Of a stretch of 64,000 bases of DNA, positions 22,746-35,057 are shown piece by piece. The translations under genes and the position numbers were made by a program. Every line of letters starts with the position of its first letter. Position 1 is the stretch's first letter. Source of the stretch: Diphasiastrum complanatum (Eukaryota; Streptophyta; Lycopodiopsida; Lycopodiales; Lycopodiaceae); NCBI GenBank assembly GCA_029204225.1, contig CM055102.1, forward strand, positions 4,048,279 through 4,112,278, in the 5' to 3' direction. Under the pieces are notes generated by a model. It was not told the DNA's origin. It ran no database searches and worked only from the letters and a program-made list of their open reading frames with translations.

Positions 22746-25567
22746 TTGAATGAATCCAATTACTACTTTTTGAAATTAAAGATGAAGACCTTGATAATCG
22801 CCAACGAGTTGTGGAATGTTGTCATAGGTATCGAAGTGAAGCTTTATGATGACACAGTCGACTCAAGATGGGGGTCAAAGGATGGTGAAGCTTTTGCGCT
22901 TATTATTCTCAATATATCAGACACTCAAATTGGCCACATATTTGAAGCTCAAACTTTGAAAAAAGTATGGGACAACTTGAGCTCACTATATGATGTGAGG
23001 GATGTAACTTCTAAGTTACATCTACAAAGAAAATTCTTCACTCTCAAGATGTCGAATGGTGATTCACTTCAGAATCACGTTAACCAGTTTAAGAATTTCT
23101 TGCAACAGATGGTCGTTGTTGGCGGATTGATCATAGATGATCAAGATGCAATTATGACATTGCTTTCAAGCTTGCCCTCTACATATGAGAACTGGGTGAT
23201 GACCATATCGATAGACTCAAATTTAACTCTTGCTAGAGTTATCACTATGTTGCTGCAAGATGATAATCAAAAAAGTCAAGACACTTCGTTGACTTTATTA
23301 TATCATGCTCTATATGTCAACAAAGGCTTAAAACGACAGAAGCAGAAAAGCTTTAAGCAATTCGCATCGAGTCAGAAGTCGGCACAAAGTCAATAACAAT
23401 TATCAAATTTACAATCAAAGAAGAAGATGTTTTGTAAGTACTGCAAATGGACTAATGATGAGATCCAGGATTGTAGATTAAAAGCAAAGAATGCCGACAA
23501 AAAACCTGATCAACAGGCGAATGCAGTCATAGCACCTCCCAACATTGACAAGGACGAAAGAGCATTTATGGTCAAAGACCAAAAGTCACTATTGGATAAT
23601 TCTTGGTTTCTGGATTCTAGAGCTACTCAACATATGACCAGTCATCGTGAGCATTTTCACTCCTATACACCTTACAGTACAAAGAAGTACGTTCATCTTG
23701 GTAACGATAGTACATTTAGGTCATAGAGTAGAGTTTAAGTCTGATCAATGCCAAATTGTCGATAGGACAAGTTGAGATCCTTGCACTTGGCAAGAGGCAT
23801 GGATACTTATATAGATTGGTATATTGTTATTCTAATACTAGTCAATAAAGCATTACTATGGCATCAAAGATTAGGACACTTGAATAATGCATTTGTATCG
23901 AACATGTCCAAACAATCCCAAGCACTTGATCTCGACTATCCAGTCGACAAATTTGACCTCCCTGTTTGTCATAGCTGCATCCTTGGAAAGTAGACTAGGA
24001 TTCCCTTTAGATCGAGTCATAGGCATGCAACAAAAGATTTATTAGACATTGTTCATTCGTATATATGTGGTCCAATGCAAACTTTGTTGTTGCTTGATGC
24101 AAAGGATTTTATTAGCTTCATTGATGAATATTCGAGAAGAACAATTGTTTACTTCATTAAGCATAATTAAGAGGCTTTCAATAAATTTTGACAAATCAAA
24201 GAGCATGCAAAAAATCAAACTAGTAAAAGAATCAAAGCACTAAGGTCCAACAATGGGGGAGAATATATTTCCACTGAATTCAAGGAGTATTGCCTTAACA
24301 ACGACATTGAGCAATAATACATTACCTCTTATTCGCCTCAGTCGCATGGTCTTGCTGAGAGAAAGAATAGAACCTTAGTTGAATCGACAAAGTGCATGCT
24401 AGCACATGCGACACTTCCAAAGTCCTTCTGGACTGAAGCTATTTCCACTGCAGCTTATATTTAGAACAGATGTCCTACTAAAAGTCTCTCAGACAAAATA
24501 CCATATGAAGTTTGGACAGGCTCCAAACCTTCTTTATCAAACTTACGAGTTTTTGGATGTATTGCTTACGCGCAAGTTCTGCATGATCTCAAGAAGAAGC
24601 TCAACTTCTAGAGTATCAAGTCTATTTTCATCAGCTACACTACTTCAGATAAAGCTTATAAGTTGTATGATCATGTCGAGTTGAAGATATTCATTAGCCG
24701 AGATGTCATGCTCATCGAAGATCAGTTTATCAATCTCAAAGACAAGGACAAAGCTCATATAGTTGAATTATCAAACTCTCCCGAATTATCGAACCTTCCA
24801 ATTCAAAAGTTGACTATTCCTATTGAAGGTCCTAGATCATCTAATCTCGACAACTTATTAGTAGTGAATCTGAAGATGATGATGTCGCAGTCCAATGACT
24901 ACAACATGATGAAGATAATCAACTTTGACCAATACCTAGAAGATTGACAAGAGAAAGCAGACCACCTATCAGGTATATTGACGAGTATGCAGCTTACCTT
25001 GTTCAAGAGCTGAAACTCAGTCAGCCCGATTCTGATCTTTGGAAAGATGCTATGGATAAAGAGTATTCATCTCTTATCAAGAACCGGACTTGGACAATTG
25101 TCGAATTACCTGCCAGTAGAAATGTAGTTGATTGAAAATTGTTGGTCAAAATCAAATACAAGGTAGATGGAAGTATCCATCGAAGAAACACTCGACTTCT
25201 TGCCAGAGGATTTTATCAGGTACACAACGTTGACTACACTGAGACCTTCAGTCCAATAGTTAAACATTCTTCTATCAAACTTCTATTGCCATTTGTTGCT
25301 GCAACAGATTTGAAAATACATCAAATGGATGGACAGACAGCATATCTTAATGGAGTTATTGAAGATGACATTTACATATCACAACCAAAAGGTTTTCATA
25401 TTGATGGTAAACATAATCATCTACGTAAACTCCATAAAGCACTTTATGGCTTGAAGAAATCTGCTTGAGCATGGTTTGAACAGATCAACACTTTCCTTAT
25501 CAATCACAGCTATACACCAAGATCTTTAGATTTGAATGTCTACTTCAAGCTAGTGCAGCATTCCTTC
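22746..25567 (+). pseudogene. Copia gag-pol pseudogene, 5' part (ends just before RT catalytic site)
   Basis: Domains follow in Copia order. They are UBN2 Gag (22746-23396) and a knuckle FCKYCKWTNDEIQDC, where the His is Asp. Next come a protease motif DSRATQHM, where Gly is Arg, and gag-pre-integrase (RLGHLN...CHSCILGK, 23870-23993). Integrase spans 24000-24750 with several stops, and its Asp at ALRSNNGG is Asn. The RT N-terminal half (24944-25567) has NRTWTIVELP and LHKALYGLKKS. It breaks off near 25567, a few codons before the expected YVDD. Many stops and lost catalytic residues make it dead. The likely remainder lies at 33353-34541. Confidence 0.88.
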
Positions 25568-25590
25568 TGAAGGAAACTCAGACGTCAAAT

Positions 25591-25602
25591 GCTCTGATAC
25601 CA
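25591..25602 (-). promoter_or_regulatory. Copia primer-binding site (minus)
   Basis: GCTCTGATACCA on + reads TGGTATCAGAGC on minus. The adjoining sequence (TGTAGAGAACTCAGACG from 25604) looks like the end of a minus-strand LTR. ACTCAGACGTC occurs on both sides of the site. Confidence 0.75.
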
Positions 25603-25603
25603 T

Positions 25604-26229
25604 TGTAGAGAACTCAGACGTCGACGAACGCTTTGCTTCCACTGTTGAGAAACCTAGATGGAATTCAATTCTGTCTGTCGGTGGCTACTGCCTGCTTGAT
25701 CAGATCTACAATCCTCCAAGGTGCAGATAGACACTGTTGACCTACGTTTAATAGTTTAGGCATTCAACAAGATGAACCAGTGTGTGAAATGAAGAATAAA
25801 CAGCTGATTACAAACATACAACAATTAGACATCAAAGCATTCGAGATCATTCAACATGTGCATTGCAGGTACTATATTATCAATGATCCTTTTGTAAGAG
25901 CGTTGTTGTGACAAACCCACACAATGCGTCGGCACGAGAGATACTATGCCTCTCGCAAATAATGTCAGATCATCTCACTTACTAGCGGACTTCTTGGACG
26001 TCGACTCAGCAACACTATGTTTAGCTCATGTTGACACTCAACCAATTGACAATCCAACTTGATATTCAATCTAGCTGATGTTCAGCCTAATTGATGTTCT
26101 AACTGATGTTCAATCGATTCTCTCATCTTCAATATGATTATATAGATGGAGGAGAAAAAGATTTTATCTAATCTCTGATTACAAGAACGGTTATTAAGCA
26201 TGTTCTAACGGTATTCAGATTGCCTTCAG
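25604..26229 (-). repeat. Minus-strand Copia LTR candidate
   Basis: It abuts the primer site at 25591-25602 and ends (on minus) CTCTACAA, similar to the CTACAACA end of the LTR at 30648. Its other end is not defined; the sequence passes into a Ty3-type primer-site motif at 26230. No coding sequence is present. Confidence 0.5.
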
Positions 26230-26248
26230 CTCCCTGGCAACGACGCCA
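26230..26248 (-). promoter_or_regulatory. Ty3-type primer site (tRNA-Asp-like), minus
   Basis: Read on minus this is TGGCGTCGTTGCCAGGGAG. It closely matches the TGGCGCCGTTGCC-type site that plant Athila/Tat Ty3 elements use with tRNA-Asp. An LTR-like TGTAGTGGG start follows at 26253. No Ty3 coding sequence adjoins it, so it is an isolated LTR/leader scrap. Confidence 0.5.
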
Positions 26249-26791
26249 AAATTGTAGTGGGTTTCTTTCCTTGCATATCCTCAACCCAAGATCTAATCAA
26301 TCTAGCATCGAGGAGATGAAGTTAGTTGTCACGCGTAGATTCATTTCCATCAGAGCGATAGTATAGTTCAGATTTCAACATGAATGGAAGATCCAAATAT
26401 AACTCTAACATCCATTAATCCTAAGCATTAACACTACATCCATTAACACTAGATCCACAATGAAGATAGCTTACTCTTTCTCTCTCATAAGAAATATAAA
26501 AACATGCAATCCCAATAACAATTAGATCCAACAATTAGCAAAACTCAATAAAAGCATGAGAGATGGAGGAAAAGTGATAGAGTGTGGCGACTTGGTTAAG
26601 CCAGAATACTCCATTTTTTGACTTTTTAATGTTATAAGTTTTGTTACTTAATGAAGTTTCTAATGGATGGTTCTACATGATCAGTGCTCATTGCTACATA
26701 TGTATATTCATGGCATATGTGCCAACAATTATTTGTTTTACACGGCATGGCCATTTGTAAAGGCCAAGGCATCTGTCTTAGTTCTTTAAAG

Positions 26792-27142
26792 TGCCGAAGG
26801 TGCCCTAAAAGCTAAGGCACCCTATAAATCTTATCCTAAGGCCATTCGTAAGAGTGACCCACTTTTTGCATCATCACCAACGTTCACTTCAGCACTGGCT
26901 GACGTCGCACCATTTTTACGCTCACTCCATGCAGTTGCGCTAACAGATTGGACAAAGATTGCAGCCACCCACGATCTCCTACAAACAACACATCCACGCT
27001 TTACTTTCATATTCTGGACACCATTCATTAGAGGATGATGATCAAATGATCAAGTGAGAGAAGAAGAGGATGATGATCAAATGATCAAGTGAGAGAAGAA
27101 GAGATTAAGAGAAGAGGTTTCATTCCTCATTACAGACAAAAT
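26792..27142 (+). repeat. LTR fragment, direct copy of 29774-30140
   Basis: It matches 29774-30140 over the whole length with scattered substitutions and a gap of about 40 bases. It is the remnant of the 5' LTR of the Copia element at 27241-30648. The LTR ends and the primer site are missing. Inside, a 35-base unit occurs twice in tandem (27031-27065 and 27066-27100), containing GATGATCAAATGATCAAGTG. Confidence 0.85.
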
Positions 27143-27240
27143 AAAGAGAATCATGATTTGTTTAATTGTTATGATAAGTATAATAGTTAAAAGGTAATAC
27201 CGTGAAAGGTTCATTAGGTAGCTAGAAGCGGCCAGAATTG

Positions 27241-29573
27241 ACTCTTTCAAGAGTCATTACTATGTTGTTGCAGGAAGACATGCGAAGAAACGAAGCCTCA
27301 AGTTCCTAAGCTGATCCTCACGCCTTGTACAGCAACAAGAGCACGACAAAGCAGAAGAAGAAGAAAGACCCGAAGCAATCAAAGCCAAACCAGAAACCAG
27401 CTCAGCACAAGGAACAATCAAATCCGCAGACAAAGAAAAAGTCGTTCTGCAGATACTGCAAACAAAACAACCACGAAATTCAAGACTACCAAATACTTCA
27501 AGTGAAGAACAATAGCAAGGGACGGTCGAATCAAGTGGCAAATGCAGCCGCAGAAGCTCCACAGTCTATTCAAGAAACATATCATAATGCTTTCATGACC
27601 AACCATCAAGAAGCATCTGGGGACAGTTCTTGGTTCTTGGATTCCGGAGCCAGTCAGTACACGACTAGCCTAATTGGCTATTTTGAGTCCTATATGCCTT
27701 ACAGTATCCAGAAATTCGTTCACCTTGGCGACAATAGCACACAAGCTATTAAAGGTGGAGGCATTGTAAGATTATGCTTTGCAAATGATCAATCTAAGCT
27801 ACTCTCTGAAGTTCTGTATGTACCTAAGTTATCTACAAATCTACTCTCTGTAAGCAGAATCACAGATTTAGGACACAGATTAGAATTCGAATGTGATCAA
27901 TGTAAACTAGTTGATAGGACAAACAAGATCCTAGCACTCCGAAAGAGACATGGGTACTTGTATAGATTAAGTCATTGCTTTTCTGCCTCTAGTCAGGCTC
28001 TCAGTACTTCAATTCATACAAATAAAGGTTTAATTTGGCATTATAGACTTGGTCATTTAAATTATGTTGTTGTACAACGAATGTCTAGACAATCTATTAT
28101 CCTCGCGAAAAAGTCGAGTTACTTGTATGTCAAGACTGTCTAGTGGATAAACAAACTAGGAAACCATTTAAGTCAAGCCATCAGCATATTGCTAGAGGAT
28201 TGCTAGATGTTGTACATTCAGATATTTGTGGCCCAATGAAAAATCCTTCGCTGAAGGATGCCGAGAATTTTTTAACCTTTATTAACGAATTCTCCAAAAG
28301 ACCGATGGTGTATTTCATAAAGAAGAAATCAAAAGCTTTCAATTGCTTCAGAATCTTCAAGGAGTGTGCAAAAAAGGAGACTGGAAGGACGATCAAGGCC
28401 CTAAGGTCAGACAACAGTGGAGAATACATCTCTGTCGAGTTTAAGGAGTATTGTCAAAGCCAAGGCATTGAGCAGCAATTCATCACTCTTTACAATCCTC
28501 AGTCTAATGGCTTAGCTGAGAGAAAGAACCGTACTTTGGTCGAATCTGCAAAGTGTATGTTATCGCATGCATCGTTGCCCAAGAGATTCTGGGCTGAAAC
28601 TGTCTCCACTGCAGCTTACGTCCAGAACAGATGTTCAACCAAGGCCCTCTCAGACAAGACACCCCACGAGGTGTGGACAGGCTCTAAGCCTTCTTTGAAG
28701 AACCTAAGAGTGTTCGGGTGCATTGCCTATGTGCAAATCCCAAAAGACGCAAGGAAGAAATTGGACTTCCAAGGTCTCAAGACCATCTTGATCGGATATT
28801 CTTTGTCTGATAACACCTACAAGCTGTACAATCCTAATACCCATCAAATCTTGTATAGTCGGGATATAGTTTTTATCAAGGATCAATTCGTCAACCTCAA
28901 AGGCAAGGATATTGCTCAAAAAGAACCTACATCTCCTGCCATTGACACGACAGTCCGAGCTTCAAGCGTGTCTATTGTTGACCCACTTTGAGACAACGAA
29001 TCAAATGAAGATGTTGCTGCTGCCCAGCAACAAGTCCCAGGAGCGGTTCATCAATCATCCCAGAAGATCAAGACGGGTTTGCACACAGCCCACAAGGTAT
29101 ACTCATGAGTCTGCTTGTCTCTTAATACAGCAACCGATGACAGTCAAAGACGCACTCAGCCAACCAGACTCTAATCTCTTGATGAATTATAAATTAGCTC
29201 ACTCACCAATGGATCCAGGCCTGCATCTATCAAAGGACCAATGTCCCTAGACCAAGCAGGAAGAGGAACAGATGAGAGAATATTCGTATTGATCGATACT
29301 TGGATCTCTCATGTACGCAATGGTCTGTACAAGACCAGATATCTCTTTTGTTGTTAGCTCACTCAGCCAATACATGGCTAATCCTAGAATTACCCATTGG
29401 AAGGCTCTTATATGAGTCATGAGATATATTTGAGCTACCATGGACCAGTGCATCTACTATGGAGATGTCAGCAACGACAATCTTTATCAGCTCAGTGGTT
29501 ATTCTGATGCAAGCTGGAGAGGAGATGTAGAAAATCGTAAATCCACATTTCACGGATCCAGATTAAGGGGGGG
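27241..29573 (+). pseudogene. Copia element with protease and integrase, RT deleted
   Basis: It starts in the last codons of Gag (SRVITMLLQED). Frame 27325-28143 has a knuckle CRYCKQNNHEIQDY (last Cys is Tyr), protease WFLDSGAS, and gag-pre-integrase HYRLGHLN. Frame 28143-28991 is integrase with the D-D-E residues visible in HSDICGP, RSDNSGEY and GLAERKNR. It overlaps the previous stop. Afterwards the RT body is deleted. Sequence jumps to the RT end/RNase H start (GSLMYAMVCTRPDIS; GYSDASW) with stops, ending at a polypurine tract GATTAAGGGGGGG. It is non-functional, although the integrase frame alone is intact. Confidence 0.9.
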
Positions 29574-30648
29574 TGTTGGATTTACTCCTTCTACTCTCCT
29601 AAATCCCAATTTCAATTTGCCTCCATTCATGCTACATATTTACTAACGTTGTCACGTAGCCTGCATATTTACACGCAAATTCGCACAGACGAATAAAAGG
29701 CAAAAGAATCGCGAACACTATGTTTTTACACAAGTTATGGTGATAGACAAAAAGGAGACACTATCCTACAGAATGCCGAAGGTGCCCTAAAAGCTAAGGC
29801 ACCATGTAAATCTTATCCTAAGGCCATTCATAAGAGTGACCTACTTTTTGCATCATCACCAACGTTCACTTCAGCATTGGCTGACGTCGCACCCCTTTAT
29901 GCTCACTCCATGCAGTTGCGCTAACAGATTGGACAACGATTGCAGCCACCCACGATCTCCTACAAACAACACATCCACTCTGTACTTTCACATCTACACA
30001 CCTGTAATATTATGTATATATACATATTCTGGACACCATTCATTAGAGTATATGATCAGATGATCAAGTGAGAGAAGAGGAGGATGATAATCAGATGATC
30101 AAGTGAGAGAAGAGGTTTCATTCCTCATTACAGACAAAATAAGCTTCGTAGGGCACGCGGTTTCGTCCGCTATTGTATTGTGCTCAGTCGCATTATTAAC
30201 TTGTATACATGATATACTTAATCTGATACAGCTCTTTGTTCAGCATTCAGATCTGTGTTAATATTGCTATGTGTGGTCTTCATTTTGTCTGATCTTTCTA
30301 GTTGCTCTTTCTAGTAATAGACGATCAACTTTTAGTCTTGTCTTTCACGAATAATTCGCGACTAATTATCAGTCAAGCACAGTCTAGCTCTTCGCGAATC
30401 ATTCGTAATAGATAATTTGTCTTGCAATTCGCGACAAATTATTCATCTAGCGCTTCATCCATTAAATGTTTGGCTATGTAATCTAGAATGACTGTGATTT
30501 CTATCACTAAAATTCTCTTCATTCTGATAGGCGTATTCATGGTTATGGAGAGAGTCGTTTAACTCATTCTGCCGCACACGAACATTTTGGTTTGAGTTTG
30601 TTTCTCATTCGTGTTCGTCATTTATTCTCTCCCTCTCACTCTACAACA
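29574..30648 (+). repeat. 3' LTR of the Copia element at 27241
   Basis: It begins TGTTGGATTTAC immediately after the polypurine tract and ends CTCTACAACA. Positions 29774-30140 are repeated at 26792-27142. The segment near 30142-30240 (CACGCGGTTTCGTCCGC) recurs at 17260 and 51800, so this LTR family is repeated through the window. A TATA-like GTATATATAC lies near 30015. Confidence 0.8.
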
Positions 30649-31134
30649 AGCAAGTACATTCATAAATCCATTTCATAAGAGAACCAATCTGCTTTATTGA
30701 AATGAAGATATGTGCATGTGTAGGAACTCGAGTTGGTCCATTTTTATAGTAGAGAGGAGAACCCTGGACTCTGAATCCTATTGGTCCATTTCTGCCTCCC
30801 TAATCATTCAAATTTAAAAAAGAGTGAGAACCATCCAAATTGGAGGAAAACCCAACTTTATTCACTAACTTGACATTTAGGCCCTGCGACATTATAAGTC
30901 CCGCAAAAAGACCTAAAGTCCTTTTATTGACTTTCTAATTAATCAAATAACTATGTGATCATCAGGTTGGCCTTACACACACAGGGTGCCAAATCTCTCT
31001 CACTTATTAACTAGGGTTGCCTTGGGATTCGCAAACCCTCCAACAACATCATACCTTTGCCTTCAAGTCATCATTTATTTGACCTTCGTGTCTTCAAGTG
31101 ATGGCATTCGTTGAAACCGTTATATAAGCAGTTA

Positions 31135-32719
31135 TTATCCAGGGCGATATCTACCCATGAATAATCCCTTTGTATTTCTGCAGACATGAATTCGAATCAA
31201 AGCTTGGTGGCAAGAAACATTAAGTTTCTTCAGCTCCCTCTCAAAGGATGGTAGCTTTACGATTTCTAGACTTGTCCTTTGTCTCTCGTACATCCCTTTG
31301 TCTAGGGGCTTAGTAAAAATGTTAGCTACCATTTTTTTTGTTCCAATGAAGGTGGTTTTCAGTTCGTTTCTCTCGGCTAGGTCCCTTATCAAATAATATT
31401 TGATTGCAATGTGTTTCGTCCTTGAATGAAACACGAGATTGTTCATCAAGTGTATGGCAGACGTATTGTCCATTTGCAGAATTAGAGGCTCACTGGTGGT
31501 TTCTCGCATTCCGTTAAGGAACTGTTTGAGCCATGTGATCTCATTGGCCATCTTGGTGGTTGTGACATATTCTGCTTCGTAGGATGACTTAGCGGTAATG
31601 GTCTGATTCTTATCGACCTAGAGAATGACTGCCTTTGCTACAATGGTGCATCCTCCCAAGACATTTTTAAGGTCGTCCTTGAGTGATGCCCAACTTGCAT
31701 CACTGTAATAGCTCGAGTGCTATTATCGCCAAGGTGAATATATCGTTTGGTACTATAACGTGTATAGGACTCAAAACAGCCGATATGGCTAGTCATATGT
31801 TGTGTGGCACCGAAGTCAAGAAACCAAGAATTGTCGTTGGATGCTTCTTGATGATTTGTCATGAAGGCATCATGATTCAACTTTTGAATAGGTCGTGGAG
31901 ATTCTGCAGCTGCGTTTGCCACTTGATTTGACTATTCTTTGCTACTATTCTTTGCCTGCAGTATCTGACAGTCTTGGATCTCGTGGTTGGTTCAGAATAG
32001 CTTATTCTTTGTCGGCTAATTCGACTGCTCATGATGATGTGTCGATCTCTGATCTTTCTTTGATGACTTTGGACCTTTCTTCTTCTGCTTAGTAGAGCCT
32101 TTGTTGGTGTATAGGACGTGAGAGTCTACAATCGAAGAACTACAGGCTTCGTTCCTTCGAGAGTCTTCTTGCAACAACATTATGGGACTCTTGAAAGAGT
32201 CAGTTCAGGGTGTGTCATGATGATCATCACCCAGCTGTCATATGAGCTTGTCAAGCTTAATAGCAGTGTCATTATTGCGTCTTGATCGTCTATGACAAAT
32301 CCGACAGCGGCCATTTGCTTCAGCAGGTTCTTGAACTGGTTGAGATGATTCTGCAAGGAATCACCACTTGCCATCTTGAGAGAGTAAAATTTCTTCCTAA
32401 GATATAGCTTGGAAGCTATATCTCGCACTTTGTATAACGTGCTCAAGATGTCCCAGACTTTCTTGGATGTCTGAGCTTTGGACACATGGCCGATTTGCAT
32501 GTCTGAGATGTTGAGGATGATTAGCGTAAATGCCTTGCCATCCTTCAGCTTCCATCGGGAGATTGCAACGTCGTCGGCTTCGGGTCTAGCCTCTTCACCT
32601 GAAACAACGCCATACAATTCCTTAGCCAGTAGCACAGTTCTCATCTTAAATTTCCACATATGGTAATTGGCTCCATCAAGCTTGTCCAAAATAGGACTGG
32701 CTTTCCCTTGGAAATCCAT
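31135..32719 (-). pseudogene. Copia element with internal deletion (minus strand)
   Basis: On minus, Gag (32719-32180) starts MDFQGKASPILDKLDG with the UBN2 region intact. A degraded knuckle region follows. Frame 31922-31638 starts the protease with WFLDFGATQHM (catalytic DSG now DFG). It then fuses out of order to an RNase H segment. Frame 31551-31135 is the RNase H C-terminus (MDNTSAIHL, SRTKHIAIKYY, VANIFTKPLDKG). Protease body, integrase and nearly all RT are deleted. Primer site and LTR are at 32935-33352. Confidence 0.88.
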
Positions 32720-32934
32720 GCGGAAGATTAGTCTAGATGATTGTAGTAACTATCAGTGACTTAAGTATGAGGATCTAGTGTTAAATTACAGAACAAGAAA
32801 AGCAATCATCCTATCAACTAGTAGAATTAGGTTCTGTAGGAAGCTTATCAGGCTATAGAAATAGCTCTGATGTAAGAAAATCAGATGAACTCTGATGTTA
32901 AAGCTCTAAATAATCAAAGAATAGTAACCTATGT

Positions 32935-32946
32935 GCTCTGATACCA
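32935..32946 (-). promoter_or_regulatory. Copia primer-binding site (minus)
   Basis: GCTCTGATACCA on +, directly before TGTCGAGG, the end of the minus-strand LTR. The gag start codon lies 216 bases downstream on minus. Confidence 0.85.
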
Positions 32947-33352
32947 TGTCGAGGAATATGATTGGAGTTTTCTCGGTGCATGCACGATTGGTAACAATAG
33001 ACGAACACAATAATGAAATAAAGTTGCTAGATGTACAGTTGTAGCAGAAGCAAGATAAAACAATCAGACAAAGCAATCAGAAAGTCAGATAGAGGGTAGA
33101 AAGCATTGCAATTACTGACACAACCTAAATGCAGAATTAGACAATGCTTTATTCAGATTAATTCTATTGAAATTCAAATCAGTAATGCAGGTGAGCACAA
33201 GACAATAGTGGACGAAACTACGTACTCACAAAGCTAACAACAAACTATAAAAGCTATGAGCTTATTACTGATAATCCGTCTGAAAAAGAGAATAAATGCG
33301 TGAAAGCATCTACTGTGTCTGTCTCATCAGATTTGATAATCTGTGTTCTTGA
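32947..33352 (-). repeat. LTR (possibly truncated) of the minus Copia element
   Basis: It contains, inverted, the LTR segment GTCCACTATTGTCTTGTGCTC also present near 17270, 30170 and 51815. It ends where plus-strand RT sequence begins. The TG/CA end is not clear there, so it may be truncated. Confidence 0.55.
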
Positions 33353-34541
33353 TGAAGATCATCATTGTAGCTGTATATGTGGATGACACCCTGATACTCT
33401 ACAAAAGTGAAAAACTTATTGTTGGGGTGAAGTGCGACATCTCGAAACATTTTGAGATTACAAATCTAGGAAAAGCCAGATGTTATCTTGGCTTACAAAT
33501 TGACAGAGACTATGACGAAGGGAAGTTGTACCTTCACCAGTCCAGATACACCCAAAAAATTCTAGAAGATTTTGGGATGACGAATTGCAAAGGAGCAAAT
33601 ACCCCAATGCTTGCAAGAACAATCTTGACAAATGAAGATTGTTTGAAGACTGAAGAAGAAAGAGAATTGATGGAGCATATACCATACATGAAGCTAATCG
33701 GATTACTAATGTATCTTGCAGATAACACGCGCCTTGACATTGCTTATGCCGTATTCAAGATGAGCCAATTCAGTACAAATAGAGGCTCGACTCATTAGAA
33801 GATTGCGAAGCAAATCTTGCAATACCTTCAACTAGCAAAAGATTTTGGATTGTATTATTCTCGTGATGCAGGATTCCAGATGCTTTCCTACAGTGATGCT
33901 AGTTGGGCATCTCTCAAGGACGCTTGCAAAAGTGTCTCAGGAGGGTGCATTATCGCAGCAGGAGCAGCAATTCTATGGGACAACAAAAATAGACCATCAT
34001 AGCTCAGTTATCCTACGAAGCAGAATATGTAGCAGCAGCGAAGATGGCCAATGAAATCACAAACAGCTCTTTGGCGAACTAGGTAAAACGAGGAATGAGC
34101 CTCTGACTTTGCATATGGATAATACATCCACAATACACCTGACAAAGGATCCCGTGTTTTACTCAAGCACGAAACACATTGCAATCAAGTATCACTTGAT
34201 AAGGGATCTGATCGAAAAGAAGAAGCTGCAGACTACTCTCATTGGAACAAAGAAGATGGTTGCTGACATCTTCACAAAGGCCTTAAACAAAGGTTTGTTC
34301 GAGAAACAGAGGAACAGACTTGGAGTCATCAAGCTACCATGCTTTGAGAGGGAGTTGAAGAAACAAAGTGTTTCTATTAGCAAAGCTTTGCTAGCTCTTG
34401 ACTCCCAACCTAATGAATATCTCAAAGTCAAATACCTCGAACTTGAAGACCTCAAAAACGAATATCTCGAAGACCTCAAAAACGAAGATCTCGAAGACCT
34501 CAAAAAACGAAGATCTTGAAGACATCGAAAAATGAAGATCT
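33353..34541 (+). pseudogene. Copia RT-RNase H 3' part
   Basis: It begins just before the RT catalytic AVYVDDTLIL and continues through LGKARCYLGLQIDRD, YTQKILEDFGM and the RNase H start SYSDASWASL. A frameshift occurs near 34080; frame 34109-34519 resumes with MDNTSTIHL, STKHIAIKYHLI and VADIFTKALNKG. It ends in an 8-residue repeat tail (YLEDLKNE). No gag, protease or integrase precedes it. The break point matches that of 22746-25567, so the two may be halves of one element. Confidence 0.85.
34445..34541 (+). repeat. 24-bp tandem repeat, four units
   Basis: Units start at 34445, 34469, 34493 and 34518, each GAAGAC(C/A)TC followed by an A-rich GAAGATCT/GAATATCT half. The third unit has one extra A, which shifts the frame. 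The first three encode an acidic Leu-Glu-Asp-Leu-Lys-Asn-Glu repeat at the end of the RNase H frame. Confidence 0.92.
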
Positions 34542-35057
34542 CGAACGACGTGAAACGAAAATATTTGAGACACATGAAGGTGGAATACTTTCCTTTCGTA
34601 GGGCAGTCAAATCACCTTCTGAACCTTTGTAGACCTCCCTAAGGTCTTAGAATTTTGTGAAGAAGGCCCCTGCGAAATTTTGGTTGGAACTAAACTGGGG
34701 AAAGTGCATTTCGCCTAATATGCACTCTAAATTCTGCTATATAAGGGCATTATTTGAGTCATTTGGCACTTCACTCAACAAAGCTCTACCGAAATTTAAT
34801 TCAAAATTTTCAAGTTATCTGATTGCGACGAAACTTTCCACCAACCTTCATCTACCCCCACAGCTATCTGTTCCATGCTCAGTACTTTCATTTCCACTTC
34901 CATTCTCACATTTTTCACTTTTTTTAGTTTTTTAATCTTTTTTACTAATTTCAAGGTATGAATAAACGCTAACTCCATGGTCGCCGTCGACATAGTGTCC
35001 GGTGATCGCTAGCCCATCTCCCATTGCCAGGCCAAAAATCTCATCAAACCATATGTA

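Noticed and set aside
34192-34575. Minus-strand Phe/Arg/Ser repeat ORFs
   Set aside because: Antisense of the 24-bp tandem repeat and RNase H frame.
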